Assembly (NCBI GenBank): GCA_018649885.1
Contig: JABIHA010000080.1
Coordinates: 1-64,000 of the forward strand
Length of the DNA stretch: 64,000 nucleotides
Direction: 5' to 3'
Origin: Bacteriovoracaceae bacterium
Lineage (GTDB): Bacteria > Bdellovibrionota > Bacteriovoracia > Bacteriovoracales > Bacteriovoracaceae
Positions 34,078-43,373 of this stretch are shown piece after piece. The translations under genes were made by a program, and so were the position numbers. The notes under the pieces were generated by a model. It was not told where the DNA came from, ran no database searches, and saw nothing but the letters and a program-made list of their open reading frames with translations. Position 1 is the first letter of the stretch. The number at the start of each line of letters is the position of its first letter.

Positions 34078-36026
34078 CTGGCCTTTTTGATTTCTTTTGG
34101 GACCACTGACTCTGGTACGACGATTGAAAGCAGAGAGCCTCTGCCTAGGGTTGAGCTTACTTCAATAACCCCACCCATTTCTTCTACCACATTTCTAATG
34201 GCATCAGCTCCAACTCCTCGACCAGAGGTTTTGCTAACTTGCTCTTTTGTAGAAAATTGTGAGTCAAAAATATGTTGGATTAATTGGTGGTCTGTTTCAG
34301 ATGAGGCGATATCTTCTCTGCCAGTGGCAATGAGCTTTTCTTTAATCTTTTGAGGATCAACTCCTGAACCATCATCTTGAATATCAATGTGGAGAAAGCT
34401 AATTTCTCCTTGTCTGAGCCTCGAAAATCGCACAATGATATTGCCCTTCGGATCTTTGCCAAGCTCGACTCTTTGTTCTGTAGGCTCAAGACCATGGTCA
34501 ATGGCATTTGTGAAGGCGTGTACAAGAGTGTTAAATAGCTCAGAGAAGGTTTCTGGATTTATTCTTACGTCTCCACCTTCAAATTTAATTGGATTGGCAC
34601 ACTTGCCTTGATCTTTCGCCATATCCATTATCATTTCAGAATAACTGGTGAAAAACTTGTAAATTGGCTCTTTAATAAATATTTCTTCAAACTCTTGAAC
34701 GAGTTCACGATCTTGAATTGAGTTCCCCATTTTTTCCGAGAACTTTTTGAGTTGATCAACTGTAATTTCAACTCGGTTTTTCCCATCAATGACTGATTTC
34801 CCTAGAAAACCCGCAGACTCGGCGTAAAACTCTTTCAATTTATTGCCTAGGTTTTGGATATTCTCTTCTAATGTGGGAAGGTAGGACTTAAAATCCTCAT
34901 CTTCAGCGTGCTCCTCAAGATCAGTCTCATAATCGTGTGCCATCTCTTGAACTTTTTGAATGTTAAAAATACCAGCGCCACCTTTAATTGAGTGAAGGTA
35001 TCTAAGAAGGTTGGGAAGATCATTCTCGCCTTGCTTAAGTTTTGTAATAGATAACTCCATTTGGTGAATCATTTTCTTTGAATCACTTACAAAACCTAAG
35101 AACTGTTCTTTATTTTGAACCAATTTTAAAACCATTTGAACATATTCTTTATTCTTCTTTGCCTCACATTCCGCCGTATGCTCTTTCGTTTTGTCAGTAG
35201 CAACAGTCACCACTGCTTCAAGATTTTCGTCTTCATCTCGCATTGGGAAATAATCTAATTTGATAAATTTATCATCCAATTCGATTTTTTGTGGACCAAG
35301 TTCTGCATAATCTTTGAAGGGGATTATTTCTTGGAAAAGACCAGAGGTCCACTTTATGAGTGTTTCACAATCTTGTTCTCCAGTGGAAATGACATCCCAC
35401 AGTTTTTTTCCTTTGGGGGATGTATCAAAAATATCCTCGCAAGCTTTTGTATAATTGGGAAGACAGTTGCCCTCGTCATTAAAAACAAAGAGCCCTTGAT
35501 CAAGACTATTGACCATGGCCGTGACAAATTGGTTGGCCTTTTGGAGTTCACGAGTTCGTTCTTGGACCATTTTTTCAAGATTTTTTGAGTATTGCTCTAG
35601 TTCAACTTTGGCCTTTCGGAGTTCGACGTTGACGGCCTCTTTTTCTAAAAGTTCGGCCCGGTATTTATCATGAAGCTTAACTTCGAGTGTCATATCTCTA
35701 AAAAAGCATAAAAATTGATTTTGGCCAGATTCGTCTGGAAAATATGGGCGCACCATGACAAGCATTTTTCCAGATAGGCCTTTGTAGGTGTCAAAATCCA
35801 TCTCTTTATATTGTGAGGGGGCATCTCTACCTTCTGTGCCACCGTCCATGAAAAAGAGGCTATCATTTTTGAGAGTTAGAAAATCTGTGATCATTTTTCC
35901 AGGCTTTAATCTTTTTAGTGAGCTCCCCACAATATTGGCCATGGCCTGGTTGGCATAGAGAAGGTGTCTTTGGTCATCAAAGATTAGAACTCCATCTATA
36001 AAATTATCAAATATTTCAAAACTCAC
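34074..36026 (-). CDS. CheA-like histidine kinase with PAS domains, no CheW-like domain
   Basis: 650 residues, no membrane segments. Order: PAS (1-115), coiled coil (about 118-166), second PAS (167-285), Hpt with H345 in LRYLHSIKGGAGIF, a helical dimer-like stretch (about 410-470), then a CheA-type HATPase: N-box N507 in LVHAFTNAIDHGLE, DDGSGVDP (551-558) and FSTKEQVSKTSGRGVGADAI (591-610). In CheA the kinase acts on the His of the Hpt domain, and a P5 domain binds CheW; here nothing follows the ATPase domain, so it is not tied to chemoreceptor arrays. Divergent CheY-like genes are the likely phosphate acceptors. Confidence 0.92.
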   Translation of the reverse strand: MSFEIFDNFIDGVLIFDDQRHLLYANQAMANIVGSSLKRLKPGKMITDFLTLKNDSLFFMDGGTEGRDAPSQYKEMDFDTYKGLSGKMLVMVRPYFPDESGQNQFLCFFRDMTLEVKLHDKYRAELLEKEAVNVELRKAKVELEQYSKNLEKMVQERTRELQKANQFVTAMVNSLDQGLFVFNDEGNCLPNYTKACEDIFDTSPKGKKLWDVISTGEQDCETLIKWTSGLFQEIIPFKDYAELGPQKIELDDKFIKLDYFPMRDEDENLEAVVTVATDKTKEHTAECEAKKNKEYVQMVLKLVQNKEQFLGFVSDSKKMIHQMELSITKLKQGENDLPNLLRYLHSIKGGAGIFNIQKVQEMAHDYETDLEEHAEDEDFKSYLPTLEENIQNLGNKLKEFYAESAGFLGKSVIDGKNRVEITVDQLKKFSEKMGNSIQDRELVQEFEEIFIKEPIYKFFTSYSEMIMDMAKDQGKCANPIKFEGGDVRINPETFSELFNTLVHAFTNAIDHGLEPTEQRVELGKDPKGNIIVRFSRLRQGEISFLHIDIQDDGSGVDPQKIKEKLIATGREDIASSETDHQLIQHIFDSQFSTKEQVSKTSGRGVGADAIRNVVEEMGGVIEVSSTLGRGSLLSIVVPESVVPKEIKKAS

Positions 36027-36195
36027 AATTCACCTTTCAATACCCACAAGTGTATTCAAGACTTTCGGTAAATTCTGGGAGAATACTTAGTGAAAACTAA
36101 AGTTATTTAATAAAGTATTACAATTTTAAATAAATTGTTTTGGCTTCTTTTTTAAGGACATGTAAAATGTCTACGTACACAAGTGGAGAGTAATT

Positions 36196-36588
36196 ATGGC
36201 AGCCCCAAAAGAAATAAGCTTTTTAATCGTTGATGACTACTCAAGTATAAGGAAAATGATCATTGCCCACCTAAAAGAGTTGGGTTTTAAAGGGCGAAAA
36301 ACAGAGTTCGAAGGGCCTACCAAAGCACTTGAATGGTTGGCCACAGAAAAAGTCGATTTTATCTTGAGTGATTGGCAAATGCCAGATATGAGTGGTTTGG
36401 ATTTTTTGAAAAATGTAAAAAAAATTGATGGATTCACAGACGTACCCTTTATGCTGGTAACTACAGTAAATGAGAAGGCCAACGTAATTGAAGCGATTAG
36501 TAATGGAGCATCTAATTATATAATTAAGCCTTGGACCAAAGATGGGCTTTTGGAAAAATTAGATCAATGTTGGGATAAGCATAACTAG
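36196..36588 (+). CDS. stand-alone CheY-like response regulator
   Basis: 130 residues, receiver only. Acid pair D13/D14 in LIVDDYSSIRK, phospho-acceptor D59 in ILSDWQMPDMSG, T89/T90 and K111 in IIKPW. GGAGAG precedes the ATG. It lacks an output domain, so it must act by binding another protein or as a phosphate relay. It shares the KPW motif and a closing CW-x-KH with the next gene and with the copy at 53366. Divergent from the CheA-like kinase, its probable donor. Confidence 0.95.
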   Translation: MAAPKEISFLIVDDYSSIRKMIIAHLKELGFKGRKTEFEGPTKALEWLATEKVDFILSDWQMPDMSGLDFLKNVKKIDGFTDVPFMLVTTVNEKANVIEAISNGASNYIIKPWTKDGLLEKLDQCWDKHN

Positions 36589-36616
36589 AAAATAGAGGCT
36601 TAAAGGGGGTAAGATT

Positions 36617-37015
36617 ATGATTCCTAATAGTATTAATTTTTTGGTCGTTGACGACTATCCCTCCATCAGAAAAATGCTGAAGGCCAACTTAAAAGATATT
36701 GGTTTCAAAGGAAAAATCCTTGAGGCCGATAGTGCAAGTAGTGCACTTGAGGTTTTAGCTGAAGAAAAAATTGACTTTATCATTTCAGATTGGCGAATGC
36801 CGAAGATGAGCGGCCTTGAGTTCTTAGAAAAAGTACGCTCAGATAATAGCTATGATAATGTTCCTTTTTTATTTGTTACGACAGTAAATGAAAAAGACAA
36901 TGTTATTGAGGCCATTAAGGCCGGTGCTAGTAACTATATGATCAAGCCATGGAAGCCCGATTCACTGGCAGAGAAAATAGGGGAGTGTTGGAAAAAACAC
37001 AATCCTGAGGAATAA
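36617..37015 (+). CDS. stand-alone CheY-like response regulator, paralogue
   Basis: 132 residues, a close paralogue of the preceding gene, 28 nt downstream and preceded by AAAGGGGG. Catalytic positions are intact: D11/D12 in LVVDDYPSIRK, D58 in IISDWRMPKMSG, T88/T89 in FVTTVNEKDNVIEAI, K110 in MIKPW. The two genes likely arose by tandem duplication and share a transcript. Two acceptors for one kinase would allow a signalling output plus a phosphate sink, as known for CheY pairs in some alphaproteobacteria; that is inference. Confidence 0.95.
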   Translation: MIPNSINFLVVDDYPSIRKMLKANLKDIGFKGKILEADSASSALEVLAEEKIDFIISDWRMPKMSGLEFLEKVRSDNSYDNVPFLFVTTVNEKDNVIEAIKAGASNYMIKPWKPDSLAEKIGECWKKHNPEE

Positions 37016-37020
37016 ATTCA

Positions 37021-37650
37021 ATCAAAAATCATTGTGACATTTTCTTATTTAGACACGGCGAAACGGACTATAACCGCTTGCACATTTGTCAAGGCCATCT
37101 CGATATTCCCCTAAATGATAAAGGTCAAAGGCAGGCCAAAGGTCTAGGCCAGGCATTATCGGATATTGATTTAGAAATAATGTATTCAAGTGATTTATCT
37201 AGGGCCTTTGAAACCGCTGAGATAGTCTGTGGTTTTCATAATATCACCATTGAAGAGTCTTCAGATCTTAGAGAATCTCATTTGGGAATAGCTCAGGGCA
37301 TGAATCGAGAAGATGTCATAAAGAAAATGGGACAAGAGTTTTGGGAGAAGTGGCTCTCACCATTTCCAAAAGATTATGAAACAGTAATTGAAAGTGGAGA
37401 GGCCAAGGGCCAGGTAGTTAAACGGGTTTTGTCTTTTCTTGAGAGTCAACTTGAAAGCAGAAATCATCAAAAAATTGGTGTTTCTACCCACGGAGGCGTT
37501 TTAAGATTAATCGTACATCATATTGATCAGCAGCTGACTCAAAAAATCTCAATCCCCAACTGTGCCTGCTATATTCTCAGGTACCACAAAAGCGATAAAG
37601 CTTGGAGTTTTATGGGCGCCCTGGAAGAAGAAAACCTTAGTGGCCTCTAA
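37021..37650 (+). CDS. histidine phosphatase (phosphoglycerate-mutase-like), non-standard start
   Basis: 209 codons if translation starts at ATC 37021. The catalytic motif FLFRHGETDYNR is encoded at 37042-37077, ahead of the first standard start (TTG 37078), so the true start must be earlier. In this frame an in-frame TGA at 37006 limits it, and no ATG, GTG or TTG lies between. ATC 37021 is best placed: GAGG (37007-37010) is at a suitable distance and gives MKNHCDIFLFRHGET. The rest is normal: YSSDLSRAFETAEI, the acid region LRESHLGIAQG and THGGVLRL. The family includes phosphatases of sugars, CobC and SixA-like enzymes. Substrate unknown. Confidence 0.8.
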   Translation: MKNHCDIFLFRHGETDYNRLHICQGHLDIPLNDKGQRQAKGLGQALSDIDLEIMYSSDLSRAFETAEIVCGFHNITIEESSDLRESHLGIAQGMNREDVIKKMGQEFWEKWLSPFPKDYETVIESGEAKGQVVKRVLSFLESQLESRNHQKIGVSTHGGVLRLIVHHIDQQLTQKISIPNCACYILRYHKSDKAWSFMGALEEENLSGL

Positions 37651-38356
37651 GCTGACTGCTGACCTCTTTGATATACCTCTTTTTGTAGCTACGATTCATC
37701 TTCTTTGTATAAGGCATATGCGAAAGCCAGTTTTTGCTAAATCTAAAATTACATTGATCGGATCCCCAATTGGCATTTAAAAGAAAGTATCTGCCATCAA
37801 TAATTACATAGGCAAAAGAATGCTCTCCTACTCCCAATAGTCTTGAGAGGATTGGGCCATTGTATCCACTATCAGTGCTTAGACCTAGTTTTCTTCCAAG
37901 AAATTTAAACAAAAGCGTAGACTCATAACAAACCCCCTTAGATTTTTCGAGAGAAGAGCTATCATCTAAAAACCAAGACCTTCTTTTACCTTTCCCTCTA
38001 TTATTAAAGAAATTCATTGAAATGCACTGGGCCAAGCAGCTTTTTTGATATGAATCAAATTCATTTGAATAGTGTACAATCTCACTGATAAAATCATCAA
38101 AGACAATTTTGCCATTTTTTCTTAGATTTTTTGTTTTCACTCCTGCTCCAACTAAATTATGAGTCAAAAAAGTCTCAATAGGAGAATAGGAATTGATCTT
38201 GTTTACTTTAGAAAAACGAGGGCGAAATCTGGAAGAAACACTACCTTCAAGGCACTTATCTCTGGCCCTTTTAAGGCCGTCTCTAATATCTTGGGAGTGG
38301 CCTTCATTTAAAATAATAAAACCCATAAGGAATAAAACCATTGGAAGTTTCTTCAT
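37637..38356 (-). CDS. secreted transglutaminase-like protein
   Basis: 239 residues from ATG 38356, which starts a signal peptide (MKKLPMVLFLMGFIILNEGHS); the longer frame would bury it. A transglutaminase-like fold is suggested by C143 in SKGVCYESTLLFKFL and H179 in GVGEHSFAYVIIDG, then FLLNANWG, where the usual Asp after His is replaced by Asn or displaced. Such proteins may be proteases, cross-linkers or inactive. The Shine-Dalgarno is weak. It ends in a 14-bp overlap with the converging phosphatase gene. Confidence 0.75.
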   Translation of the reverse strand: MKKLPMVLFLMGFIILNEGHSQDIRDGLKRARDKCLEGSVSSRFRPRFSKVNKINSYSPIETFLTHNLVGAGVKTKNLRKNGKIVFDDFISEIVHYSNEFDSYQKSCLAQCISMNFFNNRGKGKRRSWFLDDSSSLEKSKGVCYESTLLFKFLGRKLGLSTDSGYNGPILSRLLGVGEHSFAYVIIDGRYFLLNANWGSDQCNFRFSKNWLSHMPYTKKMNRSYKKRYIKEVSSQLRGH

Positions 38357-38435
38357 GGCCGGATCATCTGAAAACGCTACTAGTAAGTCAATTGGGCACA
38401 AGGCCAAAGTGGGTGATCCGTGAAATAAATATATC

Positions 38436-39353
38436 TTAAATGGACATAAATTTGTCCGAGTGATCTTCACTAAGTCCACTAGAATGCTTTATGCCAAGGG
38501 AGCCATAAATATTTTTTGTGGCCTTGGATTTGTTAAGAGTATAAAAGTGGATACCCTTTGTCCCGTTGTCGATGAGATCAAAGACCTGTTCTGTTGCCCA
38601 GTGTATTCCTACTTTTTCAGCATACTCATCATCGTGAGCTCGGGCCATGGCCTTCATTAATTTTGCAGGAAAACGGGCACCGAGAGCAAGCTCACTCATG
38701 CGCTTCATAGATTTAAGAGTTGTAATTGGCATTAGCCCTGCAATGATAGGAACCTTTATACCGGCAACTTCACATCTTTCACGAAAGTCATAGAAATCTC
38801 TATTCTCAAAAAAGAGCTGAGTGCAAATATAATCTGCTCCCAAGTCTACTTTCTCTTTAAGGTATTCCATCTCTAACATTCTATTAGGGCACTCAGGGTG
38901 ACCTTCTGGAAATCCTGCGACTCCAATGCCCATGTGAGGAAAGTGCTCTTTTATAAAGCTTACTAGAGAGCCGGCGTACTCAAAACCACCCGGTGTTGGG
39001 GTGAAGCTTTTTTGACCCTTAGCTGGGTCTCCTCTTAGGGCCATAATATTGTGGATACCAGCACTGTCATAGCTTTGGAGGATTTGCTTTGTCTCTTCTT
39101 TTGTAGAGCCCACACAAGTAAGGTGAGAAACGACTTCAAGATTAGTTTGTTCTTTGAGTTTGATAAGTAAGTTCTGAGTTAAATCTCTTGTAGACCCACC
39201 TGCACCATAGGTGACACTAACAAAGCTAGGTCCTAGTGGGATCAAATCTTGGATATTTTTAAATAATGCTTCAGAAGAGGTTTTAGTTTTGGGTGGAAAA
39301 AATTCAAAGCTAATTGAAGGAGTATTTTGTTCTAAAATAGTCTTAATATGCAT
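38436..39353 (-). CDS. metF: methylenetetrahydrofolate reductase
   Basis: 305 residues, the usual bacterial length. Family motifs: SISFEFFPPKTKTSSEAL, FVSVTYGAGGSTRDLT, HLTCVGSTKEE, IMALRGDPAKG, GFPEGHPECPN and QLFFENRDFYDF, ending with PIIAGLMPITTL. The FAD enzyme reduces 5,10-methylene-THF to 5-methyl-THF for methionine synthesis, in the cytoplasm. No metE or metH gene lies in this window. No obvious Shine-Dalgarno precedes the ATG. Confidence 0.97.
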   Translation of the reverse strand: MHIKTILEQNTPSISFEFFPPKTKTSSEALFKNIQDLIPLGPSFVSVTYGAGGSTRDLTQNLLIKLKEQTNLEVVSHLTCVGSTKEETKQILQSYDSAGIHNIMALRGDPAKGQKSFTPTPGGFEYAGSLVSFIKEHFPHMGIGVAGFPEGHPECPNRMLEMEYLKEKVDLGADYICTQLFFENRDFYDFRERCEVAGIKVPIIAGLMPITTLKSMKRMSELALGARFPAKLMKAMARAHDDEYAEKVGIHWATEQVFDLIDNGTKGIHFYTLNKSKATKNIYGSLGIKHSSGLSEDHSDKFMSI

Positions 39354-39441
39354 ATTTGGGTCCCCATTTTGCGCGAATGTTAAATGATCTCAAAAGGGGA
39401 TTATAGTGTCAAAGAAGCCTGTGCAGCAAAATTTACGGGGA

Positions 39442-40194
39442 TTAGGCCTTGAGCATATTATCGAAGGAGTTGACCATATTGTGTAGGTCTCCAGGCCATC
39501 TTGCAGAGAGGTAGTTGCCATCTTGAAAGCAGAAACCACGGCCTAGATGTTTGGGATCATCTCGGAAAATAGCTGCAGGGCCTCTGAGAAAGTGCCCCTT
39601 TTTTTCTAGTACACTCAGGATTTCATCCTCAACGGGGATTTTGTAGGTTCTATAATAATCACCTAGAAAAGATCTAGTGAGGGCCCAAGCGGTGAGTTCT
39701 TGGTTTTTTAACAAAGCCGTTGTCTTTCTTCCAAAGAGTACAGATTTGTTGGTTTTGGGGTCAATGGTTCTGGCCACCAAAAGAGGTCCATGGCAAATAG
39801 CTGCCACAGGACGATTTGCATTGAAGAAATAAAGAATGACTTCTTTTAACTTTTCAGACTCTAAAAAGCTTCTGACTCCAGGGGCGTGACCTCCAGGAAT
39901 ATAAAGGGCGTCGTATTCACTTGGAGTAATTTGATCATAGCCGATGGGCAGAGAATAATTTTTTTCTGTAATGAGAGATTCATAACAGTTAATGGCCCGT
40001 TTATTAGCTTTTAGCAGGAACTTACAAGGCCCAAGGCCTTCTCCTGAAATCATGCGTTGATCAAGAACTGATTTTTTACCATTGGGTGTAGCGAATGTAA
40101 TTTTATGGCCAAGTTTAGTCCATTCTTTCCAGGGGATCGCCACCTCGGATGGGTCGTTATCATAATCTGATAGAACAATTAAAATTTTGCTCAA
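39442..40194 (-). CDS. DJ-1/PfpI family protein
   Basis: 250 residues from TTG 40194, which follows GGAGG; the longer frame from 40233 has no such site. The nucleophile elbow AAICHGPLLV (C134, H135) and E17 in NDPSEVAIPW mark the class I glutamine-amidotransferase-like fold of DJ-1/PfpI. The insert AKNYSLPIGYDQITPSEYDALYIPGGHAPG is split around the core strand. Members act as glyoxalases/deglycases, chaperones (Hsp31) or amidases. The extra loops and length of 250 fit the larger Hsp31-like group more than PfpI, but this is not certain. Follows the pseudouridine synthase gene closely. Confidence 0.88.
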   Translation of the reverse strand: MSKILIVLSDYDNDPSEVAIPWKEWTKLGHKITFATPNGKKSVLDQRMISGEGLGPCKFLLKANKRAINCYESLITEKNYSLPIGYDQITPSEYDALYIPGGHAPGVRSFLESEKLKEVILYFFNANRPVAAICHGPLLVARTIDPKTNKSVLFGRKTTALLKNQELTAWALTRSFLGDYYRTYKIPVEDEILSVLEKKGHFLRGPAAIFRDDPKHLGRGFCFQDGNYLSARWPGDLHNMVNSFDNMLKA

Positions 40195-40237
40195 GCGCTG
40201 CCTCCGTGCATTTATTTTATAGGATAATGACACAACT

Positions 40238-40804
40238 TTACAATTTTATATCAGATCTTTTTATCTCTAGAATATCTCCAGGCCTGGGGACCATGTCTAG
40301 AGTTAAGTTGAGGATTTTAGTACGGATCAAACGCAAGGTTGGATGGTTAATAGCGGCAGTCATTCTTCTGAGCTGCCTATTTTTTCCTTCGGTGAGTATA
40401 ACTTCAAGCCAGGAAGTGGGTATATTTTTTCTGATTCTAATGGGGGGAGTTCGCTCGGCGTGGTCTGGCCGTTCACGGAGTAGGTTCACACTGCATGGTT
40501 TTGTTTGATAATTTTTAATCAGTAGACCACTTTTCATTTTCTCGATGGCATCACTGTTTGGGATGTTGTCCACTTGGACGTGATATGTTCTGGGGTGCTC
40601 TTTCTTCGGCTCAAGCAGTTGATTAATTAAAGGCCCATCATCGGTAAGAAGAATAAGACCTTCACTATCTTTATCTAGTCTACCTGCAGGGTAGATTCCT
40701 TCAGGTAGCCCTAATTCGCTTAGGTTTTTTACATCGCCTTCACTTGTAAATTGGCAGAGAACCATAAAGGGCTTGTGAACAAGGAAATATCTTTTCATGT
40801 GCAT
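40238..40804 (-). CDS. rluE: RsuA/RluE-family 23S rRNA pseudouridine synthase
   Basis: 188 residues. No S4 domain precedes the catalytic part, as in RluE of E. coli. The catalytic Asp D44 lies in AGRLDKDSEGLILLT, followed by HPRTYHV, the linker ending RPDHAERTPPIRIRK and the strand TEGKNRQLRRMTAAINHPTLRL. RluE modifies U2457 of 23S rRNA; that exact target is by family analogy. Two possible ATG starts lie two codons apart and neither has a clear Shine-Dalgarno. Confidence 0.88.
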   Translation of the reverse strand: MHMKRYFLVHKPFMVLCQFTSEGDVKNLSELGLPEGIYPAGRLDKDSEGLILLTDDGPLINQLLEPKKEHPRTYHVQVDNIPNSDAIEKMKSGLLIKNYQTKPCSVNLLRERPDHAERTPPIRIRKNIPTSWLEVILTEGKNRQLRRMTAAINHPTLRLIRTKILNLTLDMVPRPGDILEIKRSDIKL

Positions 40805-40862
40805 GTTTTACCATGAGTTCAAAGGACTTTTCAAGAATAGGTGAAGTGGTGAAAAAAAGTGA

Positions 40863-40883
40863 ACTTTATACACAATATAAAGT
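40863..40883. promoter_or_regulatory. operator-like palindrome
   Basis: ACTTTATA and TATAAAGT form perfect 8-bp half-sites with a 5-nt spacer. It lies in the 250-bp region between the divergent pseudouridine synthase and large secreted-protein genes. It could be a regulator binding site; no regulator gene is adjacent. Confidence 0.4.
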
Positions 40884-41078
40884 GTTTAGTTACGATGAAA
40901 CATTTGTGTAAAAAGTTTAGACACTGGTTTAATTAATTGGCCCAAATTAAAAAGGGGAGTATTGTGGCCAGGCTTGAATTTAGAGGTTTCAAGCAGTTAG
41001 TGGTGGTGCAAAGGACATATTAATTGGCAGTAATATTGCAAGTAATGTCAACGTAATGTGTATTTATACAGAGGTGTT

Positions 41079-43373
41079 ATGAGAGTAATCAGTAACTTAT
41101 CCCTAATTTTATTAGGAGCATTTTTGCTTCAATTAGGAGCTGCGAGTTCTCACGCCAAAGGCTACTCCAATTTAAATTTTTATCTATCTGATAAAGGAAA
41201 GAATAAGCTGGTCTCAGAGCTTGTTCATTTTTCTAGTAGAATGCTAAAAGATAAACTTACAGAAAAATTGGATTATGCTAGCGGAAAAAAACCAGATGCA
41301 GTTGTTAAGCATGGGGTTTATCCTCAGAATTTTGGAAAAAAATCCTTTGAAAAAACTGAAATTGGTGGAATGGTTTTCGATTTTTTAAAGTCTCAAGGGC
41401 TTGCTTCTGATGGGCAAGGAGTTAAGTTTTATGTAGAGCATTCGAATATTGAAATCGATTTTGATATTGATCCTGACAACTTAAAATTGTCTATGCCTGT
41501 ACAGTCGGGATTACCTACAATTAAAGTGAGTTTTGAAATCAAAAATATTAAAATACATGTGGATGAAGTTGTTATTTGCAAAGAGGCATTTTATAGCTCA
41601 GCTGAAAAAAAATATACAAGCTGTGACAGAAGAAGCTTGAATGCCATTTTTAACACTGCTAATATTAAAATAAGAGAAGGCCATTCACTTAAAGTTGAAG
41701 TTATGGCCTTCTTTACTAAAGAAGATGATGGGCAATTAAGAATAATAATCGACTCAGATGAAACGACTTTTACCATTGCTCCCTATGACTTTGAAAGTAT
41801 AACCTTTGGGTTCAGAGCCGAGCCAATCAATATTATTAAAGACGGAGTGATCTTTGATAAGATTGATATGATGTGGATTAAAGAACTTATTTCTCCAAGG
41901 GACCACTCCTACAGGAATGAAGAAGAGAAGTGGAGGAAGGCCAAGAAACGTCAGCTTGAGCTAATCGGCCTCCTTATAAAGTATTTACGAAACTTTGCAA
42001 CTGACAGCATTGATGGGTTTCTCAATGCTTTTCTTACCGACACTAAAACGCCAATGTATCCACTCAATACAAAAGCGGGTTACACATTCCCCAAAGAAAA
42101 AATTAGTGTAAAACTCAATAGTGCTGGAGAATTACCAGAAGATGCTATCCTAATGGACAGAATCTATTTTTACCTTACTGAAGCGAACTTAAAGCTCAAG
42201 CAATTTGAGTTAAGAGTTAGAAATCCTGAAGCGGCCAATGACCTTAACAAGCTTGAACTTCTGACTAACTCTCAGTTTTCACTAACCTATCTAGATAAAA
42301 GTGACAGAAAATACTATGAGGTTTTCACTGAAGACCAGGCGAGTATCAGAGCAGGGGCCAATCCTTATGATCCCTACGAATTTTTAGCTCCAATGGCAAG
42401 CTATCTTGGGGCGACTACTAACGGGCGTGAGAGATATGATTTCTCGGCCTCTGTTGGAGAGCCTTTACTCGATGGAATAACAACTGTTCTTCAACGAGTA
42501 TTACTCGGAAACGATGCATTTAATATTATAGAGGACGAGAATATTAAAGTAATTGGTCTTAGAACATATGTGGGACTTCCTCAGCATAATTATGAATATA
42601 TAGCAGCAAACTATCCATTATTTGATTTGAAAGAAAAGCTGTATGTGACTGCCTTAGTCGATTTAAACTTAAAGGGCATGTGCGAAGGTGGCTCCTTCTT
42701 TAGTACTGAAACACACGGGATATGTGGTTCTAACTATTATACTCAATTTGGTATCGATACCAGTAAAATTCGTATTCCACTAACATTTGCTATTATCCCC
42801 GAAATTGTAAGGCGTAGAGAAAACTGTGAGTGTCAAGATGTCGACTTTGTTGATGATGCAGAAGTGGGGATGTGCTATATGGGCAAGGGTCCTCAAATCG
42901 ATTTTAGTAGCCCGATAGGTGCATGCCAATCCCTAAAGCTCAAAATTGAGTCTCCATTTTGGGAAGATACTTCAAGTGGAGTTGTTAATTTTGTTAATCC
43001 TTTTTCACATACTGAGCAGATTAGTTTAGTGCAAGATGCTTACTTTGTTTCTATTAAAAATAGGATCAAAATAAAAGTTCGACAGACTGTAGAAAGAGCG
43101 CTCAGTAATCGTGATGATGAAGACAATAAAAAATATGATGTGAATGGAATCTTTGCAGGTGAGGGATCTCAAAGTATTTTTTGGAATCCTAGAACCAGAC
43201 AAAAAACTTTTAATTTGGAATTTTCAATTGATGATTTGTTAAATCAACGTGGAATCTATATTAAGGCAGGAGAAATTGAGATGACAAGAAGTGGTCATCT
43301 TCTTTTACATGGTGATTTTGATTATATAGACTTTTTTCATATGACCCTCCAACCTTATGAGGTGGTACAGTGA
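41079..43373 (+). CDS. large secreted protein of unknown function (first of a coupled pair)
   Basis: 764 residues from ATG 41079 (AGAGGTGTT upstream); GTG 41058 is a weaker choice. Signal peptide ends near SSHAKG. The N-terminal half is built of long amphipathic strands and a helix (NKLVSELVHFSSRMLKDKL, then KLSMPVQSGLPTIKVSFEI). That pattern faintly recalls lipid-binding TULIP/BPI-like or SRPBCC-like barrels, but I cannot assign a family. The C-terminal half has a cysteine-rich patch (MCEGGSFFST, GICGSNYY, NCECQDVD, GMCYMGKGP). The next gene starts within its stop codon, so the pair is translationally coupled and probably forms one complex. Confidence 0.8.
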   Translation: MRVISNLSLILLGAFLLQLGAASSHAKGYSNLNFYLSDKGKNKLVSELVHFSSRMLKDKLTEKLDYASGKKPDAVVKHGVYPQNFGKKSFEKTEIGGMVFDFLKSQGLASDGQGVKFYVEHSNIEIDFDIDPDNLKLSMPVQSGLPTIKVSFEIKNIKIHVDEVVICKEAFYSSAEKKYTSCDRRSLNAIFNTANIKIREGHSLKVEVMAFFTKEDDGQLRIIIDSDETTFTIAPYDFESITFGFRAEPINIIKDGVIFDKIDMMWIKELISPRDHSYRNEEEKWRKAKKRQLELIGLLIKYLRNFATDSIDGFLNAFLTDTKTPMYPLNTKAGYTFPKEKISVKLNSAGELPEDAILMDRIYFYLTEANLKLKQFELRVRNPEAANDLNKLELLTNSQFSLTYLDKSDRKYYEVFTEDQASIRAGANPYDPYEFLAPMASYLGATTNGRERYDFSASVGEPLLDGITTVLQRVLLGNDAFNIIEDENIKVIGLRTYVGLPQHNYEYIAANYPLFDLKEKLYVTALVDLNLKGMCEGGSFFSTETHGICGSNYYTQFGIDTSKIRIPLTFAIIPEIVRRRENCECQDVDFVDDAEVGMCYMGKGPQIDFSSPIGACQSLKLKIESPFWEDTSSGVVNFVNPFSHTEQISLVQDAYFVSIKNRIKIKVRQTVERALSNRDDEDNKKYDVNGIFAGEGSQSIFWNPRTRQKTFNLEFSIDDLLNQRGIYIKAGEIEMTRSGHLLLHGDFDYIDFFHMTLQPYEVVQ

